DNA of 64,000 nt from Hydractinia symbiolongicarpus (Eukaryota; Cnidaria; Hydrozoa; Anthoathecata; Hydractiniidae): contig NC_079876.1 of the NCBI RefSeq assembly GCF_029227915.1, forward strand, positions 17,234,001 through 17,298,000. Direction: 5' to 3'. Positions 38,421 to 48,057 of the stretch are shown here, in pieces; the stretch's first letter is position 1; each line of letters opens with the position of its first letter. Both the position numbers and the translations under genes were made by a program. The notes beneath the pieces were generated by a model that made no database searches, was not told the origin of the DNA, and worked only from the letters and a program-made list of their open reading frames with translations.

Positions 38421-38599
38421 TAATAGACAATCCTAATGGTATACACGCATTTAATAGATTCGTGTTGTAACTCTTGTGAGTCACAAAAACAGTTGCTGAT
38501 ATTTTCCACATGTTTCAAAGGCGTCGAAACCACGCTTTGAGCTACGTGGTCAGAACCCAGCATGGCATGCCAGGGTAAAGGAAGGTCAAAACTGAGCAG

Positions 38600-38688
38600 T
38601 GTTGTTGCTAGAACGACACCTACAACTGCCAACTGAGCGGTTCCCCGATGCGGGGGAACCAGTGAAATAGCCTTCGGACTCAAGAAAT
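38600..38688 (+). pseudogene. Second, partial BRO-N fragment
   Basis: AACTGAGCGGTT followed by a CGGG(G)GAACC block and CGGACTC repeats the middle of the BRO-N gene at about 38237-38285 with roughly 70 percent identity by eye. It abuts the integrase stop codon on the other strand. It is too short to function. Confidence 0.45.
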
Positions 38689-39693
38689 TTACCACTCTTT
38701 GAGATGCTCTGGAGGTACTTTAACATCTTCTGGAATCAACATCAATTTCTCTGACACGAAACTACGCTCAGGCCCAACTTCAAGATAGTACAACAGACGG
38801 CTACCTGCTACAATGTGGTCCAACCTATACGTTTTCTTGCTCCACGAGGCGTCCGTTGCACCTCTTTTCGCATCACCATGCTCTTCTCCTGGCTGCAGGA
38901 GGTATAAATACAATCCATCCTCAGGTAGGGGTTTCTCCTTGGGATATTACTCGCCTTTCGTAAGTGGGACTTCTTCTAGCTTGATCGCCTTCGAAGGTTT
39001 CATATCGATCATGGCAGTCTTGGTGTTGCTGAGACTTTTGATGATAATGTAAGAGTTTTTCACCCAGATACTACTAGTCGTCTCAGTGACCAACCCTTGT
39101 GCGTCCTGGGGTTTGAAAAGCCTTTCCGCAAGTATCTTGTTGTACGATTCGACGAAGGCCGTGAATGTATGGTGGTACTTGGTGGTTGCCCGCTTAATTT
39201 CGACCCCTTTGCTTTCTAACAGCTTCGTCACGTCTGACTTGAATTCTGACCCGTTGTCGCACTGAAAAATCTTCGGATAACAGAGAGGTCCCGCCTTATA
39301 GATGTCCTTGATCATGTCCGCAACATCGCCGGTCTTTTTCGGACGCAAAGGTCTCGCTACCTTATATCGCGAAGCCATGTCTATGCCGGTGAGAATTTAC
39401 TTGTACGTGTTTCCATACAGCTTGTCATGAGGCATGTACAAGATGTCAAATTGGTGCATATCGTTTGGTTCCGTGATTGTAAAATGGGGATAGTTGATGC
39501 GTTTAGGTCCTCGAATATGTCGGAGCCATAGAAGTTGCCTAGACAGCCAGTGAGTGATCTTCCTTTTGGATAGTCCACTCTTCTGAGCAAGCAATTTAAC
39601 GGCTTTTCGCCCAGTCCAGAGATGCTCTGGATTGTAGTAAATTTTACTTAGCTTTTCCGCCTCTGTGTGAATATGACGCTTAGCTTTTGTCAT
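38689..39693 (-). pseudogene. Polinton/Maverick-type integrase (rve superfamily), two in-frame stops
   Basis: About 335 codons from ATG 39693 to the stop at 38689. An N-terminal helical and HTH-like region (SGLSKRKITHWL) is followed by the RNase H-fold core. The first catalytic Asp is in MHQFDILYM and the second in FQCDNGSEF. Exactly 35 residues later comes the Glu in AFVESYNK, the DX35E arrangement of retroviral-type integrases. A C-terminal basic region follows (WSKKTYRLDHI, FVSEKLMLIPEDVKVP). In Polintons this enzyme joins element ends to the host genome. Stops interrupt the frame at 39397-39399 and 38947-38949 without any frameshift, so decay is slight but disabling. The first ATG is at 39693-39691; further upstream only non-ATG codons are in frame. 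Confidence 0.85.
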
Positions 39694-39719
39694 CTTTATT
39701 AATGACAAAAACGTTGCCT

Positions 39720-40118
39720 CTACAAGTACTTATACGCCGCAAAACCTAGAAGTGCCAAGGACCCAAGAATGAACTTGGGTTCACCATCTTGTTGTTGCTT
39801 CGAAGGTGTGTAGAAATCTGATAGCTTGGGAGCCTTATCGATCGTGGCGATGTAGTACTTTCGCATCCCTTCGTCGAACTCCTTCAAACTGTCACCAGCT
39901 TTCCGCTGCAGTTCTCGTTGCTTGTTGTACCAATCGATTTTGGCCTGCCTATCTCTTACCCACTGGGCTTGGGCTGCCTGTAACTATTCCACGGCTAGAT
40001 CGTGCCTTTTGCGCTCTTCCTCGCCGTGCCCTGACAGTTTTGAAAACAGGAACATGGAGCCACTAAACGCTAATGCGTTGATAGCAGCACCTGCTACGAG
40101 TACGCCTATTGTTGCCAT
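39720..40118 (-). pseudogene. Two-transmembrane small protein of the element, one in-frame stop
   Basis: 133 codons from ATG 40118 to TAG 39720. An N-terminal hydrophobic segment (GVLVAGAAINALAFSGSMFL) is followed by a charged helical middle (EEERKRHDLAVE, QREL, FDEGMRKYY), a Pro/Tyr-containing linker (LSDFYTPSK) and a C-terminal hydrophobic segment (FILGSLALLGFAAY). A single in-frame stop lies at 39984-39986. Coding continues cleanly on both sides, so the gene was intact until recently. It sits 26 bp before the integrase start and 58 bp after the capsid candidate stop, all on one strand, which suggests joint late-type expression. The role is unknown; a virion membrane or penton-base accessory protein would be speculation. 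Confidence 0.65.
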
Positions 40119-40176
40119 GTTATTCTGCGACGAAGCAGTTAACCTACCTTGGACATATTTTCGCTTGCCCACATTT

Positions 40177-41428
40177 CTAGTATTCCACACTGTGAAACGG
40201 CCCGTAGAAGATGTTTAACTGGGCATCCTGCAGCAAATACACATAGCAGCGGATATCCCCGGTTGCTCTGTCGGCTTTCTTGGTCATGTGTAGGGTAATG
40301 CCGTCACTAAGGCGTTGCAGGGGTCTTTCGGAACCGTGGAGAGTATGGTCGGGTGACGCTCTGAAATCGATGAATAGGGCGTATCTTTGGATGAAAAACT
40401 GCCCGATGGTTACCTCGAAGTCATGTTGGCCGAAGAGGTTCACGATTTGCATCGCGTGCGAGTAGAGCTTATTAGGCTCACCCTCAACGGTGATGTATAT
40501 CTTCTCCATCTTTGGGTTATAAAACACCTCATTCGCTCCAGCGTAAACTTTGACCTTCGAAGGGTCTACGAACAACAGCAAGGCACCTTTGAGGCTCTTG
40601 GCAGGGGTATCTATCTGGAGGTTGTAGTTCGTATCAGCTTTTTTCATGGTGACAACTTTGCTGCAAAGCACACACTCCTATGGCAAAGCGAGACGACTGT
40701 ACCTGGATATCATCGCACTCGCGAGCTCCTCATTGACCACCTTGTCGAATTCCAGCGCAATGTTTGAGACCTTGTACGTGGCGTCAGCAGTGTTAGCCGC
40801 TGTGGATCCAGCAGCTGGTGTATCCGAGTCTTTGATAACGATATCGTACGGTGCAAAATGTAGGACGATTTGCAACCTGTCATGGAGTCCTGCTTGATTG
40901 AATGGCAAGGCCTTTCTCAGCTCAAACATCTTCCTTAGAGGAATACAAAATGTATTACCATATCACGCAGCTATCGCCTATTCCTCGTCATTTCCTACAG
41001 GATCGCTAGCCTTCACTTGTAGGACGCGAATGGTTCCATCATTCGGGTCGATTCCTTCCAGTATCAGGTTGTTTTCCCGATCAAATTTGGGATCAGAGAT
41101 CCATGTAGACCGCGAACACGTTGTAGTCGCTGATATTCTTCACCTCGTTGCCATTCAAGGTTATGCGAAAATTTTGCACCAAGGATTTACCTATATTGCT
41201 GACGATGGTGCGTTTCGTATTTGTTCCAGTCAATTCCAGATCAAAAAGCAGTTTGATGCTCCCTGGAAAAATGACATCTTCCTTGCCCATGTTGGGGATG
41301 TCGACATAGAGGTCCTCGTTCTGGTTAATTGTGGAGGGTACGTGACTTATCTTGACACGCTACTTCTTTCCTTTCATTGCCAGCATATTTTTAATCTCCG
41401 CGTAGGGATCGAGCTTAGTTTTGAACAT
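40177..41428 (-). pseudogene. Major capsid protein candidate (double jelly-roll type), multiple stops
   Basis: About 417 codons from ATG 41428 to 40177. Beta-rich blocks in order are KLLFDLELTGTNTKRTIVSN, GNEVKNISDYNVF, a FCIPL segment, DRLQIVLHFAPYDIVI, YKVSNIALEFDKV, ALLLFVDPSK, MEKIYITVEGEPN, YALFIDFRASPDHTLHGS and DIRCYVYLLQDAQLNI. These are the features of Polinton-type major capsid proteins as I know the family, though I assign it from pattern only. Stops lie at 41360-41362, 41093-41095, 40978-40980, 40963-40965 and 40678-40680, plus a frame change near 41093. Its start faces the plus-strand gene at 41470 across 41 bp. Confidence 0.65.
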
Positions 41429-41469
41429 GTTACTCAGGCTTTATTATTAGCTGATTTTCGTTCAAATAA
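41429..41469. promoter_or_regulatory. 41-bp divergent spacer between capsid candidate and plus-strand gene
   Basis: Only 41 bp separate the two start codons. The spacer is AT-rich and has no clear TATA box. If both genes were expressed, a shared bidirectional promoter is implied; this is inference from spacing. Confidence 0.4.
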
Positions 41470-42560
41470 ATGCCGATTAATCCAGTCTTCGAAGGAGATG
41501 ACTTTACACCAGAGGGAAACATTCCAGACGAGGATGGAGACTTTAGTAGCCCTGAGGATATCCAGCCTGATGTCAGCTTAACGCCAGAAGAGCAGGGTCA
41601 GTCCAGCTCACCAGGAGCGGGAGACACCATGGCAAGGCAGAGGGAAGAGATTAAAAGATCGAAAGTCGGCAATCTTTACGAACATCTTGGTGACAAGCTG
41701 GGGCAGTCAATCGCGAGATATTACAAGGAGTTTGAAGCACGAGTAAACCAGCTCTTTTACGACCGTAAATAGCTCATGAAAGGGAAGGGCGAATTGAGAG
41801 CCGTTGGCGAGATATGGAAGGCGTTAGGTACAAATCGCTTGTAAGCGATGGGGTTTGCCGACTATACTACACCAAGCAAAGGCAGTAAAGCAATGGCCCA
41901 GAGACTACTTAACGAGATTGTTCACGTTGAAGAGAAGGCTGATGATATCGAATGATGCCGCTGCTCCAGAATGTCCTTGATGAAACAAAGAGCCTTGTGG
42001 AAGAGAATCTCCTGGGCGGCAGCGAACCCTTCACAGAGCGTGAAAGAAGAGGGCTCAACCTCGAACTTCAAACGCTAAGAAGTAACCTGAAGTATTTGAA
42101 AAGCAAGTTGATCTTTTGCGACAGCGAGATCGCCAAAGCAGAAGCCAAGGTAAGGCTTGCGACGAAGAAAGCTGCACCTGGAGTATCTGAGGAACAGCTA
42201 ACTATCTGGAACAAAGACATTGCCAAGGCTAAGAAAGATCTAGAACAACTCAAAAATCTAAAGGAAGCAGCACGCAAAGCACATGGTTTACTATTATCCA
42301 ACACTCAGAGCCAACTGAAAACAATCAAGGAAACGCTGCTGAGAATCGCAGAAGGCGATAAATGCCTGCTTGAAAAGCTTAGGATCCTCTTTAAGGAGCA
42401 AGGCTTCCTGGCATCATTGGCACGGTTGTATCGTTGTTTTTCAGAGTAGCAGCAAAAGTTGTCGAATAGGCAGCTAAAAATCTCTACACGGCAATCGCTG
42501 CTGCTGTGGGTATTGTTGTGGCTTGTGTTGATGGAAATCGTAGATATCGAAGCTAGAGTC
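41470..42560 (+). pseudogene. Element-encoded acidic/coiled-coil protein with C-terminal hydrophobic segment
   Basis: Starts at ATG 41470 with an acidic disordered part (GDDFTPEGNIPDEDGDFSS), then ARYYKEFEARVNQLF. In-frame stops lie at 41770-41772 and 41842-41844. After a frame change near 41952, a long charged helix region runs to 42449 (NLELQTLRSNLKYLKSKL, EIAKAEAKVRLATKKA, KAKKDLEQLKNLK). Beyond that stop, another frame keeps a hydrophobic segment (YTAIAAAVGIVVACV), so the original protein was about 360 residues with a membrane or bundle-forming tail. I do not know a function; position opposite the capsid gene and length suggest a structural or membrane role. Confidence 0.55.
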
Positions 42561-42585
42561 TAATGTATTGATCAACACATTAGAC

Positions 42586-43753
42586 TTACTTCAACCAGAT
42601 ATAGGCCAGGATTAGCCCTACTCCTGCCGTGATCAAGGTAGCCTTGTTGTCATCATGCTTACCTCTCTCAAGGGAGTGTGGCAAACGCACCCCACCCTTT
42701 CCAAGGGGGTAGTCGCCGGCTACCCCCTTTTCTAACTTTGGTGCTTGATGTTTTGAGACTTTGCTAATGCGTGTCCTAGTCGACGCACCAGCGTTAATCT
42801 TCGGATTAACACCGATGGAGAAATAGTCCGTGCTGATAAGAATTTTGTTTGTGAAATTCACAACATTTTCAATATGAAGGCTCATGTCACTGGGAATCAT
42901 AGAGACACCATGAGCAACCGAGAAGTCGACCTTGGATCGTGCATATCTAAGCAAATTTTGGAACTCGGCGATCTCCTTTGCTGTGTCACTAGGCCTAATT
43001 ACCAGGTCTTCAATTGTCGTCATGTACAAGCGTTGAGCGTCGATAGCGCTTCCCTCGCTCCCAATGATTCCAGATCTTGCGTTTGCTTGACTCTTCAGGA
43101 TCAAGTAAGCATAGAAGCGCACGCTTCGGGATAACCGTTTAATACCAATACGAGTGAGACCGTGAGATGTTTCGATGATCCACCGACTCCATGAGTCTTC
43201 GTTAAGATAGCTAGGGCCTGTACCAGGATAGTCCTCACGATGACTCTGCCAGGTACTGAAATTGGTCTCGTTCTTCCACTCCTGCTCACCGCCGGGTACT
43301 CCAAACTCACGAGCCAATGCCGAGTTTTTGGTTATCGAAGAGATTGTTTAGACGTCGAAATCTCTCCGAGCCCGGTAAGGGAATGTCAAGTTCGGCTAGG
43401 ATCTTCTGGATCTGGAAGTACGTGTGCAACCGGTACACAGCACGAACAAGTGGCAGCGCAGAAGTCAAATGCTGCATCGAAATGCCACATGCAGACGTAG
43501 CGCAGTAGACGGCAAAATTGAGCTGCGTTGACCAAAGACTGAAAGGATGGCTCTTCCACTCCTTCATTACCTCGCTAGTGCCTGAATGGAACTTATAGTC
43601 GACGAAGATGTCTGGAAACTTCACCTTGAACGATGACCCTTTCGAGTCAATCACGATTGTCTGCATCGTGAGGTCATCACCCTTGAGTCTCTGCAAGTAT
43701 CTCCGATGTGTAAGGGCATACTTTGCCTTCGGGTTGTACGAGTAAATGCGCAT
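42586..43753 (-). pseudogene. Element-encoded protein of unknown function with C-terminal TM segment, one frameshift
   Basis: About 389 codons from ATG 43753 to 42586. It begins RIYSYNPKAKYALTHRRYL, continues with TIVIDSKGSSFKV, KFPDIFVDYKFHSG and SLWSTQLNFAVYCATSACG, and ends in a Gly/Lys-rich tail and a hydrophobic helix (ATLITAGVGLILAYIWL). The two halves overlap in different frames at 43307-43317, where a single frameshift suffices to explain the break. A GC-rich inverted repeat at about 42704-42730 (AGGGGGTAG, then CTACCCCCT) lies inside the coding region. It converges with the preceding plus-strand gene about 25 bp apart. No known domain is recognised. Confidence 0.6.
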
Positions 43754-43769
43754 TTCTTTAAATATAAAC
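43754..43769. promoter_or_regulatory. 16-bp divergent spacer with TATA-like core
   Basis: Between two opposed ATGs lies TTCTTTAAATATAAAC, containing TTTAAATATAAA. A spacer this small leaves no room for two separate promoters or for 5' UTRs of normal length, a viral style of compression. Promoter activity is inferred. Confidence 0.4.
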
Positions 43770-44434
43770 ATGAAGCAATTGTACATCACTGACATCAAGA
43801 AGCCTACAATTTTCGAAGATTACCTAGGGCGGGATACGAGGATTGCTCTAAAGTCGATCAGTATTCGACCTACGTGGTTAAACCTTTACAACAACAGCGA
43901 GTTTACCATCCGTAAGGTAGGGTCTGATCAGGAGGAACTCCGAATTTATATCATGAACGGCTCGTACAGAATCGAGGATTTAGCGACTATCGCCAACAGG
44001 CAAGCACAGGGTAAGATCCAACTGTTTGTCCTGAAAAATGGACTCTGAAGGCTCCGTGTGAATAACGGGTACACGGTGGTGATTCATCCCCGTCTGGAAG
44101 AGCTCTTGGGCCTACCCTACGATCCTAGTAAAACGTACTACATGAAGGGCGACTACGATTCAGTCTACAGGACTGACGTATGCCATCGGTTACGACTTGT
44201 TTGCCCTCAGTTAGATTAGGATGATTGCCTACTGGATGGGAAAAAAATCAAAAATCCTCGCCATGCTTCCCACCAAAGAGTTAAGCGCATGAGGAGACAT
44301 GGACTTTCGATAGCCCTGTATACCTCCCTTTGAAAGGTTTGACGGATCGCCTTGAGTTCATGTTGACGGACGAGCACCACTACCACAAGAACGTTTTATT
44401 CGTCGGTTTAACCATGCAGGTACTCGTAGAATAA
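43770..44434 (+). pseudogene. Possible minor capsid (penton-like) protein, stop and frameshift
   Basis: Starts at ATG 43770 (KQLYITDIKKPTIFEDYLG). Beta-rich blocks follow: RIALKSISIRPTWLNLY, RIYIMNGSYRIEDLATI and KIQLFVLKNG. A TGA at 44046-44048 interrupts, then RLRVNNGYTVVIHPRLEELL continues in the same frame. After a frame change near 44225, FRSPVYLPLKGLTDRLEFML and a VLFVGLTMQVLVE end follow, closing at TAA 44432-44434. Short beta-strand composition and the neighbouring capsid candidate suggest a jelly-roll minor capsid protein; the assignment is inference. Confidence 0.45.
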
Positions 44435-45005
44435 ATGACTGATATGATGAAACTTTATCCGACTTTACCACCAAGTGCGCCGGAAGAAGAAGCCATGCAT
44501 GACACCCCACAAGAGTCCCAAGTCTATCGGTTAAAAAAGGTCGAAGAGATCGAAGCGTTCTTCCGTGATGAGATCAAAGAGCGGGAGAAGCTGTACAAAA
44601 GTTTAAAGTCTGGAGGATAGGGTTGAGATATGCAAATCATAGAATGATCGCAGTAACTATGATCATCTCCGCAGCAGGTATTGCCACGCTTGCAACCGGA
44701 TTCGGAGCCCTATAGCCATAGGTCTCGAAGCTGCGGCTCTAGCAGTAGGGATGGGGCAGGTAGGTCTCAAGAATGCCTCGAAGAGGATAAGCGTAAATTC
44801 AAGATGGTTTTATCAATGAGTTCACCATGATTATACAGGAAAAGCAAAGGTATATGATGCTCAGAGAAAAGATCTGACAGAGGACCAAGAAGGCTGTGAC
44901 GACTATTAACGATAACGCACGGAATTATTGGCGCAAGGGAGAGAAGAAGCCAGGGACGAACTGCTAAAAAAAATACAGTCTGCACAGTATGTAAGTGCTA
45001 TTTAG
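44435..45005 (+). pseudogene. Small element protein, first 61 codons open, then decayed
   Basis: The ATG at 44435 directly follows the stop of the previous gene (TAAATG), so the two were probably one transcript. The open part is LYPTLPPSAPEEE, then YRLKKVEEIEAFFRDEIKER, an amphipathic charged helix. Past the stop at 44618-44620, hydrophobic pieces (IAIGLEAAALAVGMGQ) and charged pieces (EEARDELLKKIQSAQ) remain in shifted frames up to TAG 45003-45005, which implies a former protein of about 190 residues with a membrane segment. Function unknown. Confidence 0.45.
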
Positions 45006-45052
45006 AACAACCTACTCAGTTTAAGTTTTGTTCGAGGCAGCTCCTATAAAAC

Positions 45053-45358
45053 CTAAGCGATGCCAAGCACTTCACCTGTTTCTTCATCGATCAGCAGGTC
45101 ACCGTCGTGTACTTACCGTCGTTGTTTGTTAGCAAGGTCCCTAAAAAATTGCTCAAGATCTTTCACCCATGCAATAGCTGAGCAAGGCTCGCAGTAAGGT
45201 CCGTCTGTTTGTGCTGAAGACTCCTTGTACTTTGCTTTCTGGATTGCTTCAACGAGAGCGTACTTTTTCATCGTAGAATTATTGAGCCTCATGAGTGGCT
45301 TCCGGATGACTGGTCTGGGAGGTTGTCCGTTTTCAATAAGATTAAGCACAATAAACAA
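45053..45358 (-). pseudogene. Small element protein at the right edge, one in-frame stop
   Basis: 101 codons from 45358 to TAG 45053, with an in-frame TAA at 45113-45115; open frame continues on both sides (KDLEQFFRDLANKQRR before, DGDLLIDEETGEVLGIA after). The likely ATG is within the first 30 codons (RLNNSTMKKYALVEAIQKAK). It converges with the previous gene, 47 bp between stops. It is the last recognisable gene of the element on this side. No domain recognised. Confidence 0.45.
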
Positions 45359-47501
45359 ACATGTGTGCTGAAAATAACGAAGAGATCAAAATGATGATTT
45401 TTTTGTCACCTTATACCATTTTAAGGCTAAAATTGGTCTTGAAATTAACTTCTTTCTTCATGATACAATTTTAGCCCATGGAACAAACAAGAGAACATGA
45501 CTCAATGTTTATTACCAACGATCTTTTTAGGCCAAATTTGGTCCAAAAATAATTATTGCTTGTTTTGTGGTAAAATTTTGGCAGAATAAACAAAAAAGGA
45601 AGATGGCCACATCAAAACGCCGATTCATTTAGTAGTTTAAATTTTCAGTGGTATTCGGGATCTGCACATTGGTGTGGAATAAAATTTTACTGAATTGAAA
45701 AAGAGCTTCAACTCGGTAAACTTTTCAAACAGGCGTTTTTCGATAAAGCAGGTTCAGGGATTTTCAAAAAATTTAAAAATACGTAAATCGGGATAAGTAT
45801 TGTAATTATTTTGTAAGTAAACAAATAAATGGCCCTCTGAGGACACACTCTAACAAATACACAGATTTAAAAAATGACTGTTCTAAAATAATATATTCTA
45901 GTCATATTTAACTATATAATCATAAGGTAAATTGTATGTTGATACAATAGATAAAGAAACACAGTATGACAAAAACATATAATATGAAGCTATGTGTGAA
46001 GATTTAACTCTATACATATATGGGGGCTTATAATCTTCCTTTCTGTCATTTTTTTACAATCTTGCCCCCTTTAATCCTTTTTAAATTTCTTATAGAGAAC
46101 AATTAGGCTAATATGCAAAAATCACACCTTAAATTTCTATGAAATCTTTTTAATCGACGAAGTGTAATAACTTCTGATAGGATTTGCTTACAACATAACT
46201 TTATTTCATCAAAACAAATCATTCTAGAAAATTTTCACACGTGATAAGCCACCTATTCGTTTGTATTTACCAGAAAATCAAATTTTGGGCAATCTAATGA
46301 AGCAAAAAACATGATTTGGTTCCTTTTATGACATAATAAAAGACTTAGAACAACACTGTCCCTCTCCTAAAAATTGTTATTTAATTATTTTGATAACGAT
46401 AAAATGCAATTTAAAAGTTAAAAAACAAAACAGAAACAAACAGAAACAAATTTAGGTGCATTATATATAAAGGTTTGACTGATTGATTGAATTTTGTAGA
46501 AGACAACGAAGTACAAACTGTAACCTAAAAAAATAATAATTATATATATTATACACATATATAAATAGTATACATCCTTTTTATATAATTAATTAAGTTG
46601 CAAAGCAACTGGGGGGAGGCAACATCTTACATAAGAAGTAGGACAGAATGATTGACGTTTGTTAGGATCCTGGTCTTATCAATATTCATATATACTAAAA
46701 ATCACTTTGTGCTTATATACATTGTAAATTTTGTCCTAGGACAACTTCTTTTCAGGACAAAATGTTGATAGCAGGGTCCTGGCAGACTGTTTTTTTATAG
46801 AATATTTCGTGCGAGAACAATCAAGATAATATCTAATTGTAAGAAAAAAATCAACCCAACAAACTTTTTTCCATATAAAGAAATTCATCCTGACAACATC
46901 CAGCAACCATTTTGTCCTACCTCTGTGTTAAACCTGGAAAATCCAGAAAGCAATCTAAAAAAAATTAAAAAAAAAAAATGCCTGGGTAACATCATTTCTA
47001 ATTGCAAGTGTGTTGGTTAGTCTGTCAGGTAAAAATTTTTCTTAAAAAAAATCATTAAGTCACATCTACATTTCCTTCCTTGTTTGTAATGAAAATCCGC
47101 TATACCTTAGCTTTCTTTACACGTTCAGTTAATAAAAATCAACGTCATTTTCATGATTTTCGCTTGTTTTGACTTTTGCTTGAATAGCTGCCATTTTGGG
47201 TTTGTAGGCACATTTCTCTTTACAGTGGACTTTGACACACACCCACAAAGTAATAAGTATTCTGAAATCAATCCACCTTTGTCTATTCAGTGATTCGCAG
47301 TTTGATGTCAGAACAAATTTTTTGGAGGTAAAAATTTCTGTATTTTAGGTGAAGTGAGTGTGAAGCTGGAAATTTTTTAGTGTTCTAAGATCAGTAATAG
47401 AAAGTTTGAGCAAAGATAATCTTTTTGAGCAAATTATAGATAGCTAAACATCATTTAACTGACTAACTCACTCAAAATTTTGGCTTTCAAAGTGAGTTTG
47501 A
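45359..47501. other. Intergenic AT-rich stretch
   Basis: Nothing coding is supported. Two related blocks, TTTTAAGGCTAAAATTGGTC at 45419 and TTTTTAGGCCAAATTTGGTCC at 45526, are direct, not inverted, so they are not evidence for an element end. The right end of the Polinton-like element probably lies in the first few hundred bases but cannot be fixed. Confidence 0.45.
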
Positions 47502-47916
47502 GGCCGTCGACAAACAGTTTTCGTCTCCATTAACGCCAAATTGGCCGTTATGGGGGAGGGGGTAATGCATTGTCCGTTAAAAATATAAAAATGGAGACAA
47601 TTTTCACTTTCCCACCTTTTTTGTTTCTTTTAGGGAAAATGAAAAAAATTCAACAAATTAGAAAATGTTTCCACAGTAAAAATCCACCATAATCTAGAAT
47701 TGGTTGTTAAAAAAATGGATATCGTGTTCATAAAGTCTCCACAAAGATTGTTCCGTAAAGCGTGGAGGGGGCAAAATTCTATTTAATGGCAAATTTGCCG
47801 TTAACGGAGACGAAGACCAACGTAAGGGAAATGGGCTTCCTGTTAAGGGGCTGGGGGGAGGGGAGTCTAGCGCCCAATTTGCCGCTAACGGAGACGAAAA
47901 CTGTTTGTCGACGCCC
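47502..47916. mobile_element. MITE with long inverted ends (GTCGACAAACAGTTTTCGTC)
   Basis: GGCCGTCGACAAACAGTTTTCGTCTCC at the left (quoted here in two parts: GGCCGTCGAC and AAACAGTTTTCGTCTCC) is mirrored at the right, over about 38 bp including a following TTA.CG.CAAATTGG. Internally, GCCGTTAACGGAGACGAAG near 47793-47812 repeats the end motif again. At 415 bp it has no coding capacity. The target duplication is not clear, so the superfamily is open. Confidence 0.7.
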
Positions 47917-48057
47917 TTAGTTGGGTGACGCTAACCAATTATATTTTTGAGAGGGTAGCTTAATGAAAAGTCTTTTTTTTACTATCTAAAATTCAAGTAC
48001 AAAACTCTTTTGACAAACCTAAATTGGGTTAAAAAGCTGTATATATACATACATAAT

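Larger units (their letters stand above)
38074..45358. mobile_element. Compact Polinton-like (virus-like) element, inactivated
   Basis: About 7.3 kb of tightly packed genes on both strands. Order: BRO-N (+), integrase (-), two-TM protein (-), major capsid candidate (-), coiled-coil protein (+), TM protein (-), structural candidate (+), small protein (+), small protein (-). Host-like introns are absent and base composition is more GC-rich than around it. All but one of the listed genes (the single-copy BRO-N has one frameshift, the others stops or frame changes) carry visible lesions; I claim no gene as intact. No protein-primed polymerase B, packaging ATPase or Ulp1-like protease is seen, and I could not find long terminal inverted repeats or a target duplication, so the limits are gene-based. 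It may be a truncated Polinton or a separate short type. Confidence 0.75.

Noticed and set aside
40898-41581. 227-codon plus-strand frame in the virus-like element
   Set aside because: It is the complement of the capsid candidate and lacks any domain, while the minus strand reads through several conserved-looking beta blocks.
45419-45546. Candidate terminal repeat of the Polinton-like element
   Set aside because: The two similar blocks are direct, not inverted, and no partner exists near 38 kb.
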